This document shows positions 41,600 through 52,045 of a stretch of 64,000 nucleotides of DNA, piece after piece. Every line of letters begins with the position of its first letter. The stretch's first letter is position 1. Source of the DNA: Lumbricus terrestris (lineage: Eukaryota; Annelida; Clitellata; Crassiclitellata; Lumbricidae). A model generated the notes under the pieces. The model searched no databases. It saw only the letters and a list, made by a program, of their open reading frames with translations, and was not told the origin of the DNA. The translations under genes and the position numbers were made by a program. The stretch covers positions 36,401,096 through 36,465,095 of the forward strand of contig OX457037.1 in assembly GCA_949752735.1 (NCBI GenBank). Direction: 5' to 3'.

Positions 41600-42248
41600 T
41601 TAGATTGGGAAAGGTGAATCTTATGTAGCAGGCTGGACAAGGGTGGCTGAATGACGCGTAAAAACTGGCAGATGCCATTATGATTGCCTGTGATTTAAGA
41701 CTACTGCAAAAAGTACTCTAAACTAATGATTAAAAGTTAAAGCAGAATTTAGAATCTATTGTTCAGTTGTGTGCTAAAACAAACTTAGTTTTAAATTGTG
41801 TGTGTTTGATTATTCATTCATTGAATGGCTAAGAGAGTCAGCTGAAAGGATCAATGGCTCCATAGATTATGTTCATTTCTGGCCAGATAGCACATTGCCA
41901 TAACGTGTGAACTCTGTTGGTGAAATGTACAAAGGTGTACAAACGATCCTATGGCCTATTGTCTGTTGTTAGGCCTCTGTGGTGTTTTAGTTATGCGAAT
42001 TTTTGCAGTATTGTGGTATATTGATTCAGGCCTATAACGGACCATTCTGTATTGTGTCATGGAGGTTTATGCTGTGTGCCATTCTGCTGTAGACCTATTG
42101 TTTCAATTGCATTGTGAAGGTGAGCATCAGCATGTTGTGAAGATGGGCAAGAATAATTGATTCCCCAAACTGCTACATCATATGTACGACATGTGACACT
42201 CCTATAGCTTGTACGTGCCTTTTGGGATGCCATTTAGATATAAAATTC
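41600..42248. other. No gene seen (COP1 3' flank)
   Basis: AT-rich unique DNA with no exon, RNA gene or mobile element recognised. Confidence 0.35.
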
Positions 42249-42546
42249 CGGGGTGGATACAAAGATTTTGGAAGGGGGCCAAAATTTTTGGTGTTGGTTT
42301 AAAAGGAATTTCTTTGGTCTTTCACCGAAAAATTTGATGATTTTTTTGTCTTTCTCCCCAAAATTTGTAAACTCTGTTTTTTTAAAGTTGGTGACTTTTT
42401 TAGTCATATGCTACTTTTTCCTCTCTCTATCTTTCCTGCTGCATTAATTGAAAGCATGAAAGCCTCAAATGCTGATTGTGTATGGGGCACGTTCTGTGCA
42501 GATCTCTGAATGTCGGCCATGGCTGGATTGCCCCCCTCGATCCGAC
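42249..42546. mobile_element. Putative DNA-transposon relic
   Basis: It starts CCGGGGTGGATACAAAGATT and ends GCCCCCCTCGATCCGACTG, related to the pair at 20249-20953. GGTGACTTTTTTAGTCATAT is the MITE signature hairpin. No target-site duplication is evident. Confidence 0.45.
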
Positions 42547-42547
42547 T

Positions 42548-43012
42548 GTGCCGGTGACACGAAACGGAATATCCCCCCTGAAAGCTATCCGGGGGGATGA
42601 ATTAATCTATCCCTCCGGATGGAATTAACCGGTCTATACTATCCGGGGGGATAAACTATTCTAACCCCTTTTTTGAAAAATGCGCATAATAAAAAAAATT
42701 ATGCTGTAATCAAAATTTAAAGGGAAGCTAATTGTTTTAAGTGTCATAAGCAATGCTCAGATAAAGGCAACTCGAATTTATTTAGTGACTCTGAGTGTTC
42801 TTAAGTGTTTTAAATGTTTTAAGTGCTCTAAAAACAGGGCAAAACAAATTATCTAGTAGAAATAAACATACCGGTTAGTGTCATTGTTCAAAACAAAGCA
42901 GATAAAAATTAATTTGCAAAGCAAAATACACGCGGAAGCGGCTTTTTTGATTTTTTTTAGTTTGGGGGATACATTTAATATGGGGGATACTCTATTTCGT
43001 GACACCGGTATT
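42548..43012. mobile_element. MITE with CCGGTGACACG termini
   Basis: The ends CCGGTGACACGAAACGGAAT and ATTTCGTGACACCGG are inverted repeats, and GGGGGGAT-type blocks recur inside. Same family as 17465-17855. It abuts the element at 42249. Confidence 0.75.
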
Positions 43013-43049
43013 CCATATTGCTTTAAACGGAATCGTAGTTCCTGCATTA

Positions 43050-43640
43050 TTCAGAGAACCTAGCAGCGGATTATGCCAGTTGTGTAGTCGTGCGGAAATG
43101 AATAATCTCTCATCTAATACGTCAAACTGCCTGGCAAAATTAGTCGTAAACTCGTCTGATTTTCCGCCGCAGTGAGCCTCCTTTCCATGCCGTGTGAAAG
43201 GCCTTTTCCAGGTCACGGATAAAGTAATTACGCCATTGCGCGACAGTTAACCCAAAGCCTCCGTTATAGTTGGAAGAGATATATGAGCCGGGCGGAATGG
43301 AGCTAATTGCTGTTGGTCGGCTAATTGCATTTTGCCGTGCTCGGCTGTAGTTAGTTGCGCAGCCTCCGCTTAGATCGATCGATTGACATTATCGGCTTAA
43401 TTAAGTTAATTTGTAAGACGTGGTTTACGACTGACTGATGACGTACATCGATTAAGTGTTAGATGGCCGACGTGAACAAAGCATTTCTCCCTTGTCGTCG
43501 GCTATAATGAACGATCAGTCAAGCGTTTACTGCCACTGGTAACGATGTCAACGCTCATTAAAACACTACGGCTCGTCAACAGACAATTAGTCAAGTCCTA
43601 CACTTTGTGTCTTTCATATTGATGCTTACATGTGTTTGTA
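43050..43640. promoter_or_regulatory. Candidate distal regulatory block
   Basis: Unique, repeat-free, GC-moderate sequence lacking open frames. It has a cluster of homeodomain-like words: CTAATTGCTG (43299), CTAATTGCAT (43320), TTAATTAAG near 43398 and GATCGATCGATTGACA. It stands out between transposon-filled stretches. Function is inference only. Confidence 0.25.
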
Positions 43641-44395
43641 CAGGACCCCGTGAGCCTGGGTAACCTAACATGCACGCACGTGTATAGGGCCTATAGGCGT
43701 TTGTAGGCCTAGCCTACACATGCATAATATTATGATATCGCACATGCAGGACATGTAGGCCCTATACGAGATTAATCAGACGTTAGAGAAAGAAAGCTAT
43801 TACGAAATAGCGATATTTTGAGAGGAAATTGCGACATTTTTTTGCATTATTGCAGTTAATTAATGAGATCAATTTCTGTTCGGTAATGCGATGAAAGTAG
43901 ATTCGATAGAAATATAACTGAAAATATGGATTAGCCTTAGCAGACCATGTTTTTAGTCAGAGCTCAATCGTCCGTCGTTTTTGGATCGATTATGGAAAAC
44001 GTTATCCTGTTGTTCAGTTGGTAGGCTATGTTGTTTACGCTTTCGTCCAAACCTAACGAACGCTCACTATTAGGCTATAGATAGAAGCGTGTAAAGAATC
44101 TATTCTCTGCATGTTTAGGCCTACGTGTAAACGATCAAGCTAAAAGGTACCGGTAAGATAAATCATGATCAGGACATTTCTTTAGGTGACTGTAAAGCAC
44201 ATCGACCCTATAGAGGTAGGGTATAGCCTACCCATCACAACAAAACAACACCCATAACGCACAACAACACCCATAACGTATAGGCCTAGGCCTAATAATC
44301 ATGCATTATTTGGAACTTTGCATCGCTCGTTCCGCAGTCTTTCTCTCTCCTTTTCTGCCTGCCTTTCTACTTCACCATATAGGCCTAACTCTATC
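43641..44395. other. No gene seen; TAGGCCTA-rich
   Basis: The intergenic word TAGGCCTA and close variants reappear here after being almost absent across the COP1 locus. No exon is supported. Confidence 0.35.
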
Positions 44396-45092
44396 CAGTA
44401 GCGGCGCTAGGGGGCGTGGGGGCTAAGGCCCCCTAAAAAGGTCATCCATTTTTCCCATGTAAAAATGAAATATTTGCATGGTTAGCCTCACTAAAAACCA
44501 GGGGCGCCCGCAGGCGTACGCACTTACGCAAGTGCGTACAGCAGCGGCGCCCGTAGACGTACGCACATAGGTAAGTGCGTACAGCGCGAGGATAGAAAAG
44601 GTATGTTTTTGAAAATTTTTAGCTTGATGACTAAAAAAAAAAAAAAAAAAAAGGTCATCAGTTTTTTCGGCGGATAGAAAAGATATGGTTTTGGGAAAAT
44701 TTTAGCTGACTAAAAAAAAGTTTTAAGTTTTTTCGGCGACCTAACGAAATTTTTTTTATGTTCGCCCCTCCTTCGAAAATTTCTGTGCGTACAAAAAAAA
44801 AATCCTGCGGGCGCCGCTGCTAAAAACTGAAACGTAAACGTATGCACGAGGTTTGTCAAACAGTTTGGCGGAATGAAAAAGTAGCCTAGCTACCATTTAG
44901 GCCTACCAAGAAAAAAAGTCGTCAGAATTGTTGACGTCTGAAATGAACAATTTTCTTGAGATTTTGGCCAAATGTTTTTAAAAAAGGTCGTCAGAAATTT
45001 TGGCGACTGAAAAAGGAAAATTTTCTCCCCGTAGATTCAGCCAACCACCCCCCCAAAAAAAAAACCCAACTGAAATCCTGGCGCCGCCACTG
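44396..45092. mobile_element. hAT-type MITE hosting a nested MITE
   Basis: The ends CAGTAGCGGCGCTAGG and CCTGGCGCCGCCACTG are bounded by ACTCTATC (44388-44395) and ATTCTATC (45093-45100), 7 of 8 matching. The interior words GAGGTTTGTCAAACAG and AAATCCTGGCGCC tie it to 2026 and 2701. A second MITE (44499-44819) sits inside. Confidence 0.9.
44499..44819. mobile_element. Nested hAT-type MITE, TSD CTAAAAAC
   Basis: The ends CAGGGGCGCCCGCAGG and CCTGCGGGCGCCGCTG are flanked by perfect CTAAAAAC duplications (44491-44498 and 44820-44827). The 5' part contains two copies of GTACGCACTTACGCAAGTGCGTA-like palindromic blocks. An A-run expansion (44632-44652) lies inside the signature motif. Confidence 0.93.
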
Positions 45093-45109
45093 ATTCTATC
45101 CCCGTCGGA

Positions 45110-45245
45110 TTTTACTTATAAAATTAACCTCTACTCCATTTCAGCTGTTTATATGCTGTTTGTCTCAATCAATGCGCTTTTGTGCAAGACGTGTCTTGTT
45201 AAAGCGCGTTAGAAATAATAAATTGTATTGTATTGTATTGTAATG
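45110..45245 (+). mobile_element. LINE 3'-UTR relic with ATTGT tail
   Basis: GCAAGACGTGTCTTGTTAAA, GCGCGTTAGAAATAATAA and a (TTGTA)n end look like the extreme 3' end of a non-LTR element. Confidence 0.45.
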
Positions 45246-45466
45246 CGTTCGGTCTGACTGCATCGGTTATAAAGTGTTGGCTATATATGTACGTATAGCC
45301 TATACGCTGCCTCTTACACGCCTCTGTATAATACGGGAGGGAGTGGATCGCGGTTCGACCAGTCCGACCACAGTCCATCGAAGGTGACTCCTCTTTCATA
45401 GGCCTCGGTTTGAATCTAGCTCTAGCCGTCGCCAGCTGAACAGTGAACACCCATAGGCCCTACATA

Positions 45467-45775
45467 CATGGGCGGAGACCTATGGGGGGGGACAGGGGGG
45501 ACGGTCCCCCCAATGAAAGTGTTGGGGGGGACGGCCCATGCATTTGTCCCCCCCCCCAATGTTTGAGCGTCAAGACTTTTTGGGGCGGCGAAAATAGAAA
45601 TATTTCGGCGAGATTTGGCCCGGATGACTAAAAAAAAAAAAAAAAGGTCATCAACTTTTTTGGCGGCGGAAAAAAAGTTTTTCCCAGATTTCGCCGGTCA
45701 TCGGAAATTTTTCGAAAATCTCGCGTCTTTCCGTCCCCCCCCCCCCCCAATTCTCGGCCCAGGTCTCCGCCTATG
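45467..45775. mobile_element. hAT-type MITE with TSD CCTACATA
   Basis: CATGGGCGGAGACC pairs with GGTCTCCGCCTATG. CCTACATA is present on both sides (45459-45466 and 45776-45783). GGATGACTAAA...AAAGGTCATC with an expanded A-run lies inside. Confidence 0.94.
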
Positions 45776-45784
45776 CCTACATAA

Positions 45785-46310
45785 TCACGTCAACCCCATC
45801 GTCAAGTCAATTCACTGGTTGAAAATCGCAGAGCGAAATTAATCCACTTCAAAGTTCTCTCCTTAACCCACAACTCCTTACAATGCTCACAGCCCACATA
45901 TCTTCGTGAACTGTTCAACATCCAGCCAACCCGTTCTACCCGATCATCCGCCTGTCTTAGGCTACCGGTACTCTCTCTCGATCTCGACCGCCGGTCACAA
46001 GTCATCATGGGCGGAGTTTGGTTTCCGTTCTTGGAGGGGCTATTAAAGCCTTCTTGGGGGGGTAAGCCCGGGAAAAAATACAATTTACACGGTAAAAAAT
46101 GAATCTGGGTCTTCCTGGGGGCTTTAGCCCCACCCTCTATCCCTATCCTCTGATAAACTCCGCCCATGCAAGTCATCTCAATTAAGTTCTCCAACCGAGC
46201 CATATCCAACACAGCACCATGCACGTCTTTGGAATGATCTGCCTCCCGAATTCCGATCTTTTTCAGTCCCTCCACCACCATTACCGGTACTAATCACACA
46301 CCATCACCTT
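45785..46310 (+). pseudogene. LINE reverse-transcriptase C-terminal relic split by a MITE
   Basis: 45790-45997 encodes IHWLKIAERN, then IHFKVLSLTHNSLQ and STRSSACLRLPVL. 46177-46310 resumes with SNTAPCTSLE and ASRIPIF, all matching the C-terminal half of L2/CR1 ORF2. The MITE 46006-46168 with its CAAGTCAT duplication separates the halves. Confidence 0.75.
46006..46168. mobile_element. hAT-type MITE with TSD CAAGTCAT, inserted in a LINE
   Basis: The 163-bp element has ends CATGGGCGGAGTTTG and AAACTCCGCCCATG. CAAGTCAT is duplicated exactly (45998-46005 and 46169-46176). Confidence 0.95.
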
Positions 46311-46339
46311 CCTCAGGTTCCTCTAGGGAGGGAGGGAGC

Positions 46340-46895
46340 CCTCCCTAGAGAGGGAGGGAGGGAGGGGTTCCGCGGGCGTCGGTCAGGGGTTCCGCGGCAG
46401 TTTGATAGAAATTTTCATGGCGCCAACTGAAATCACAAAAGAAGGTTAATTATTATAAGTATTAAGAATGAATAGATTCTTCCACAGCTTTCAATCATCT
46501 TGCTTAAAATAATATTTGCACGTGAATGTTTTATTGTTTTCTATAATTATGTAGTTCGAATACTTGTTATTCGGAAGGCATATGCATCAAATGGGAATCT
46601 ATTATAGATTGCCTGCGTTTCCAACTCTTCAGTCAGACAAACAAAACATTTTAATAAATTATTGATTTTAAACCATTTGGACGATCGAGATCTGTTCTGT
46701 ATAAACAGCCAGCTGACTGCACCAGAAGTGCAAATAACGTAAGCTTACATATTTAATCATTGCATAATTTTACAAGTTACAACTGTAGACTATGTATAAT
46801 ATATCTAACTGCTGGGCGAGTGAAATGCGCAGGGTTCCGCGAGCAACTCACGCACTTTGAGAAAGGTTCCGCCATTAGAAAAAGGTTGAAAACCA
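46340..46895. mobile_element. Old hAT-like element (relative of 17925-20235)
   Basis: GGTTCCGCGGGCGTCGGTCA, GGGGTTCCGCGGCAGTTTGA, CTTGTTATTCGGAAGGCA and CTGCACCAGAAGTGCAA appear in the same order as in the interrupted copy. It ends AAAGGTTGAAAACCACTTG. Non-coding. Confidence 0.6.
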
Positions 46896-46975
46896 CTTGC
46901 CTACAGTCTGGACCTAAGCAATTGAAACAAATAAAAATGAGACCCGTAGAGAGCCTACGCGAGTCCCATGTAGGC

Positions 46976-47030
46976 ATTGGCGGAGTTTATCAAGGGTAGG
47001 GCTAAGCCCTCCCCCCCCCCAAAGAATATT
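46976..47030. mobile_element. Single end of CATGGGCGGAG-family MITE
   Basis: TTGGCGGAGTTTATCAAGGG and GGGCTAAGCCCTCCCCCC match the family end. The partner end is not seen. Confidence 0.5.
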
Positions 47031-47354
47031 GACTGTGCATCTTAAGGAATCCCAAGGGTCTGGAAGTAATTGTGAAGCAACAACAGGAGAGCAGTAAGCC
47101 TAGACTCGTGAGAGAACTGGCCACTATAACCACTCCCCAACCCATACTAAGACTAAGAAAATGAAGTCTGACGGTATGTAACAGTACCACTGTACCAGGG
47201 TCGGATTCAGGAGGGCCATCTGGCCATGGCCCCCATTTGACATTTACACAGAACGTGCCCCTCCCCATTACTCAATGTGTCATAGGACATCTATTTCTTC
47301 AGCAACTGAGACTTTGAATTCATATCCTGCTGATGCTCTTCCTACAGCTCATTA

Positions 47355-47618
47355 CAGTGGCATAGCCAGGAATTTATGATGGGTGGGGCTTGGGTGTTTT
47401 GCCTGGCCGGATGCCCTTTCTGACACCAACCCAACAGTATTACAGTAAATAAAAAGGGAATAAAGTAACAGATGGAATAAAATAACAAAAACAATTGTTA
47501 CTACAAGCAATTGTTTTGTTTTTCTTATTTAAGTGGATAAATAACCTTTAAAAAACCTTATTTTCTGGGCCAATGGGGGGGGGGTTTAACCCCCGAAACT
47601 CCCTTGTCTACGCCACTG
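47355..47618. mobile_element. hAT-type MITE with TSD GCTCATTA
   Basis: The ends CAGTGGCATAGCCAGG and TGTCTACGCCACTG are bounded by perfect GCTCATTA (47347-47354 and 47619-47626). No coding sequence. Confidence 0.94.
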
Positions 47619-48384
47619 GCTCATTATAATTTATCATGCTGAATATATATTTATAATATATTGGCCACAGTTGCAGTTTGTAGTGCTAAAGCCGAAAGAG
47701 CTTTCTCGAAAGTAGCGCAATCGTTAAAATAATACTCTCCAATACACAATGACAGGCAGGGCTGTTTTTAAGGAATTTTTAGAACTGCACAACTCCTTCT
47801 TTCCTTTTCCATCCTCCATGGTAAATTACTTCCAATCGGATGAAAATTACCATTTTTGCTTATTTTAATTGCACAAAACGTGTGACAGAAGTGTTTCTAC
47901 AGCTGCACAAATCCTTTTAGAACTGCACATTTTGTGTACAACTGCACGTTGAAAAAAGCCCTGATGACAGGAGTCCGACTTGATGCTGTACAGTGTACAC
48001 TGTACAGTGATGTTGCAAGATCACTGTGAAATAATACCAGATATAACGAGTCCATAACCAGTTAGAGTTTGTCACTGGGGGTCAGTGTTTATTCAATCTA
48101 GACATCTTCAGAGGGAAGGCTAAGTCTCACCCCAGAAATTGCATTTTGGCCCCAGAAAATTTGAAAAAATGATAAAAGTTTTATAGTTGCTGTTTGTATT
48201 ATTATTATTATTGCTGTATTGTACTGCATCAACTGTTGTAGGCTTAGCATACCGTGATATTATTGCTATGATAATCATGGATCTGTTTGAAGGCATCAGT
48301 GCAGGAAAAGAGAAGGAGAAGGATTTATAATGCAAGTAATGGACCACTCTGCCAATGATTACCTTAAAATATCTATACGTAGGC

Positions 48385-48478
48385 CCTGCATATGTTGGGT
48401 TGGGAGCGCTCCTGAGCAGTAACCTTGCAGGCGCGCTGTATAAAATTGAATGAATGAATGAATGAATGAATGAATGAT
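48385..48478 (+). mobile_element. LINE/SINE family tail with TGAA repeat
   Basis: GGGAGCGCTCCTGAGCAGTA, GCAGGCGCGCTGTATAAA, then (TGAA)n. Tail only. Confidence 0.6.
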
Positions 48479-48896
48479 TATTCTTCAGATTCTCTGTCCC
48501 TATAGTCGAGTTCGAATATAAAATTCACCACTCCCTTCTCCGCTGCGCCATCTCCTTGAGTTTTTCTTATCTTATCTGACCATTTATAAAGCGCTTCTCG
48601 CAGCAGGAGCCTTTCAGTCCTCCATCATCCAGTCCAGCATCATCAGATTCTGTCTAGATCTTCTTCTTTGTTTTTGTCCCCCTCAATTTTTCTCTCGGTC
48701 ACTATTTCTAGCAGATAATCTCCTCTTAGTGTATGTCCAATCCATTTTCTTTGCCTTTCTTTTATCGTTCTTATCAGTGTTTTTTCTTCTCCAATGCTTC
48801 TTCGATCGTTTGTTGTATGTTCTGTCCAGCTGATCTTTTCCATTCGCTGATCTTTTCAATTCTCCTCCTTCTCCGTGTCCACATTTCAAATGCCTC

Positions 48897-48901
<5 letters not shown>

Positions 48902-48931
<30 letters not shown>
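48902..48931. repeat. TA microsatellite
   Basis: A pure TA tract inside the LINE relic. Confidence 0.85.
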
Positions 48932-48940
<9 letters not shown>

Positions 48941-49159
48941 CCTCATCCCATAGTCCAGGTTTCTGAACCATACAGCACCACACTCCATACCAGTGACTTT
49001 ATTTAGTCCCTATATACTTTATTTAGATACGGTACATCCGTATCTTAAAATTTATGTTCATTTTTCCTCTAAGCAGTTCCCTCCTCTTCCTGAGAGCCTC
49101 TTTCCCTCTATAATAATAATTGATGTGTTATCCATTTCGTTCTACGTACTTGTTTTCAG

Positions 49160-49212
49160 TGGGAAAAAATGGATGCCCTTTTTTTTGCCCCCCCCCCTAG
49201 CGCCGCCACTGC
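49160..49212 (-). mobile_element. Single end of the CAGTGGCGGCG MITE family
   Basis: GTGGGAAAAAATGGATGCCC then CCTAGCGCCGCCACTG, the right-hand end of the family. The left end is missing. Confidence 0.65.
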
Positions 49213-49570
49213 TTGTTTTCCTTTTGTTTGAATACTGATTTTCATGTCCTCTCATTTTCTTATCTTCATTAGCCTACTTGTATCTTTTTCATATTTAATC
49301 TCAATTAACTCATTCCATATTCGTTTGATATTGTGTTCAGTTTGTCCATCATTACTTGTAGATCTATCTGGCTTCTCGCCATCATTGACTCGTCATCCAC
49401 AAACCTATAGCTGAGTCTGAGCGCCTAATTAATCCATCTTCTTCCAACCTTTATCCCCTGTTTTAAATCATACTATACTGCCTCTCGAACCAGTTTAGAT
49501 ATTGAATAGTAAAGGTAACGACGGACATAATTTATTGTTGATATATATCTTACATAAGGTTACATAAGAT

Positions 49571-49573
<3 letters not shown>

Positions 49574-49612
<39 letters not shown>
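49574..49612. repeat. TA microsatellite
   Basis: About 39 bp of pure AT alternation. Confidence 0.9.
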
Positions 49613-49615
<3 letters not shown>

Positions 49616-49663
49616 CTAGCGGTTTATAGCCTATATCTAATGGGAGTTAGAAACCATAGGTAG

Positions 49664-49874
49664 CAGTGGCGGCGCCAGGATTTCAGTTTCGGGGGGGCTG
49701 AAGCCTCGCGACGAAAATTTCACATTTTCATCCGCCAAAATTTCTGACGACCTTTTTTTTAGCCGTCAGCCGAATATCGTGGATATTTCAATGTAAAAAA
49801 TTCGGATGGCCCTTTTTAGGGGGCTGAGCCTCTTGTAGGGGGCTTAGCCCCACAGGCCCCCAGCGCCGCCACTG
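49664..49874. mobile_element. hAT-type MITE with TSD ATAGGTAG
   Basis: CAGTGGCGGCGCCAGGATTT pairs with CAGCGCCGCCACTG. ATAGGTAG is exactly duplicated (49656-49663 and 49875-49882). It contains GACGACCTTTTTTTTAGCCG, a variant of the signature. Confidence 0.96.
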
Positions 49875-50107
49875 ATAGGTAGGCTATATGATTGAGCTGC
49901 GGTAAAATTGTCTCTCATCTAAGCATAATATTATTAGGTTGATCTATGTGTATGTGTCACTCCACTATTTCAGACCTATAGGTTGATAGGTTGCCACCGA
50001 ACTGTGATACAATGTTATGACTACTTCTAACTACATGCACAAACCATAAGGGAGGAGGATTATAAGGCAAGCAATGGACCACTATGCCAATGAATGAGGC
50101 CCGTTGA

Positions 50108-50110
50108 CCG

Positions 50111-50151
<41 letters not shown>
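50108..50151. repeat. TA microsatellite
   Basis: Pure TA for about 44 bp. Confidence 0.9.
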
Positions 50152-50152
<1 letters not shown>

Positions 50153-50837
50153 CACTATATATAGTAACTATATAGGCAATAATTATGTGACTTTTAATGC
50201 AAGCATTGTTCATCAGAGATCATTGTTCTAGCGCATTTTCAATGTCCTCTGAGGCGGAAACAATGCATTGCGATCTCCGAGTAAGGTGCATATAATTATA
50301 GACCTATAGGCCTGCGTGGCCTACAGTTGCTAAGTGCAATCAATAAGCTTAGATGCCTTACATAGACCTAAGCAGTGAAGGCCTATATGATAATTTATGT
50401 TAAAAAGATATCAATTATTAGGCCTTGATTAAGAAAACAAGTAAGTACGTTATAAGTTTATTATGAGCCTAAATCTGACCACGTCACTGAAACTTATACC
50501 AACTGACAAGCTAACCATTGACACGACTATTCATGAATTCCATTGTATAACAATCAAAATTAAAACAACTCTCAGTGTACAGAGTACGAACAGTGTCAAT
50601 TTAATTAGTTCTCGTCCCTACTTTTATTTGTAGTTATCAGATTTATAATGGGTATATGCAACAGATTCAATTAATTAAACAGTTTCAATCCATTTATTGC
50701 ATAATTCTACAAGGGTGCTGGCTGAATCTACAAGATACAGGAACCTTAAAAGGCGTGGCACCCAAGGCAGTGAATGTTCTTACCAGGTATAAATTTAAAA
50801 CTGAGCAAGGCATTGCCCATAATTATGGAAAAACGAA
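50152..50837. other. No gene seen
   Basis: AT-rich intergenic DNA with TAGGCCTA words. A 61-codon frame at 50656-50841 has no recognisable domain. Confidence 0.35.
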
Positions 50838-50841
50838 TTAA

Positions 50842-51720
50842 CCCTCATAGGGTCACGATTTTTCCCAACCGATTTTGGTCACCGGGGGGTAAAAAAATAC
50901 CCCCACTGTGATTCGCATGATTCTCATGATAAACTCCGATTTTAAGTATAAAACTAAAAGAAGTTATTTATAGAAGGTTCGAGGAATGCACTGGAACCAA
51001 AGTAACATATGCAGCACTGCAGGGAAATCAAAATGGCGGACAAAATGGCGGCGAGAATCTTAAATGGCTATAAGTGAAGTTATGTATGCAATGGAAACAT
51101 GATTTCAGAATCTAAATCAACATTATCGAGGTCAAGGGATGCAATGGAACCAATGTCACATATGTGGCACTACACAAAAATCAAAATGGCGGACAAAATG
51201 GCGGCCAGAATATTAAAATGGCTATTAGTGAAGTCATATGTGCAATGGAAATATGATCTCAGGGTCTAAATCAGCATTTTCGAGGTCAAGGAATGCGATG
51301 GAACAAATTTCACTTATATTGCACTGCAAGGAAACCACAATTGGGAAAAAATGGCGGCCAGATTGCTGCAGACAATTTCATTTATTCATCCTAATTTTAT
51401 GACACCAAAACGACTTCTATTATAGGCCTAATGTCCAGATACTGATAAGGAGACATTTTAACAGCAAGACACTCATGTGTACAGCATGCATAATGCTATG
51501 TTTAAAAATTCCCGAGTAAAATAGCTAGGACGTGGTACATTCGCGTACTTTTTAGCTGATTTGGGTGCATGAATAACTAATGAAACTGGATGCATTCTGT
51601 GCATAAAACATATTTAGGAAAAGTCATAGAAGCGATTTCTTCAACTATTTTCAGAGATTAAAATTTCCGTGAAAAACCGAGATGGGGGTATTTTTTTACC
51701 CCCCGGTGACCCTATAAGGG
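50842..51720. mobile_element. Non-autonomous piggyBac-like element flanked by TTAA
   Basis: It starts CCCTCATAGGGTCAC and ends GTGACCCTATAAGGG, with TTAA immediately outside both ends (50838-50841 and 51721-51724). CACCGGGGGGTAAAAAAATA recurs inverted near both ends. The middle has about three degenerate tandem units near 146 bp containing AAAATGGCGGACAAAATGGC. Ends and TTAA target fit the piggyBac superfamily. No transposase. Confidence 0.88.
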
Positions 51721-51726
51721 TTAACG

Positions 51727-51732
51727 TTTAAT
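51727..51732 (-). terminator. Possible variant polyadenylation signal
   Basis: ATTAAA on the minus strand lies about 315 nt past the stop codon of the amidated-peptide precursor. It is the nearest recognised candidate. Weak evidence. Confidence 0.25.
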
Positions 51733-51852
51733 CTAGATTTAGTGCTTGCCTTCTACAAACTTTCTGCGCCGTGATACAAAAAAAGCAGCAAAGCGATAAT
51801 CATATCGTGGTTAGAATAATTATAGGCTAAACATCTCGAGTACAAGAGTACT

Positions 51853-52032
51853 GGTACTTTGGAATGGACCGCAGTACTTTGGAATGGGCCTCAGTACTTT
51901 GGAATGGGCCTCAGTACTTTGGAATGGACCGCAGTACTTTGGAATGGACCGCAGTACTTTGGAATGGACCTCAGTACTTTGGAATGGACCGCAGTACCTT
52001 GGAATGGACCGCAGTACTTTGGAATGGACCGC
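51853..52032. repeat. 20-bp minisatellite directly downstream of the peptide precursor
   Basis: Nine near-identical units of GTACTTTGGAATGGACCGCA begin 13 bp past the stop codon on the minus strand and run away from the gene, so they probably lie in its 3' UTR. Open frames here in several frames are products of the 20-bp unit. Confidence 0.93.
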
Positions 52033-52045
52033 GAGTCGACGTGTT

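Larger units (their letters stand above)
48590..49530 (-). pseudogene. Non-LTR retrotransposon ORF2 relic
   Basis: Minus-strand fragments in order: YRFVDDESMMARSQIDLQ (catalytic region), MDKLNTISNEYGM, then ISWTEHTTNDR and RQRKWIGHTLRGDYLLE with IEGDKNKEED. This is the same kind of reverse-transcriptase C-terminus as in COP1 intron 2. It is broken by stops, by a TA microsatellite (48902-48931) and by a MITE end (49160-49212). Confidence 0.82.
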
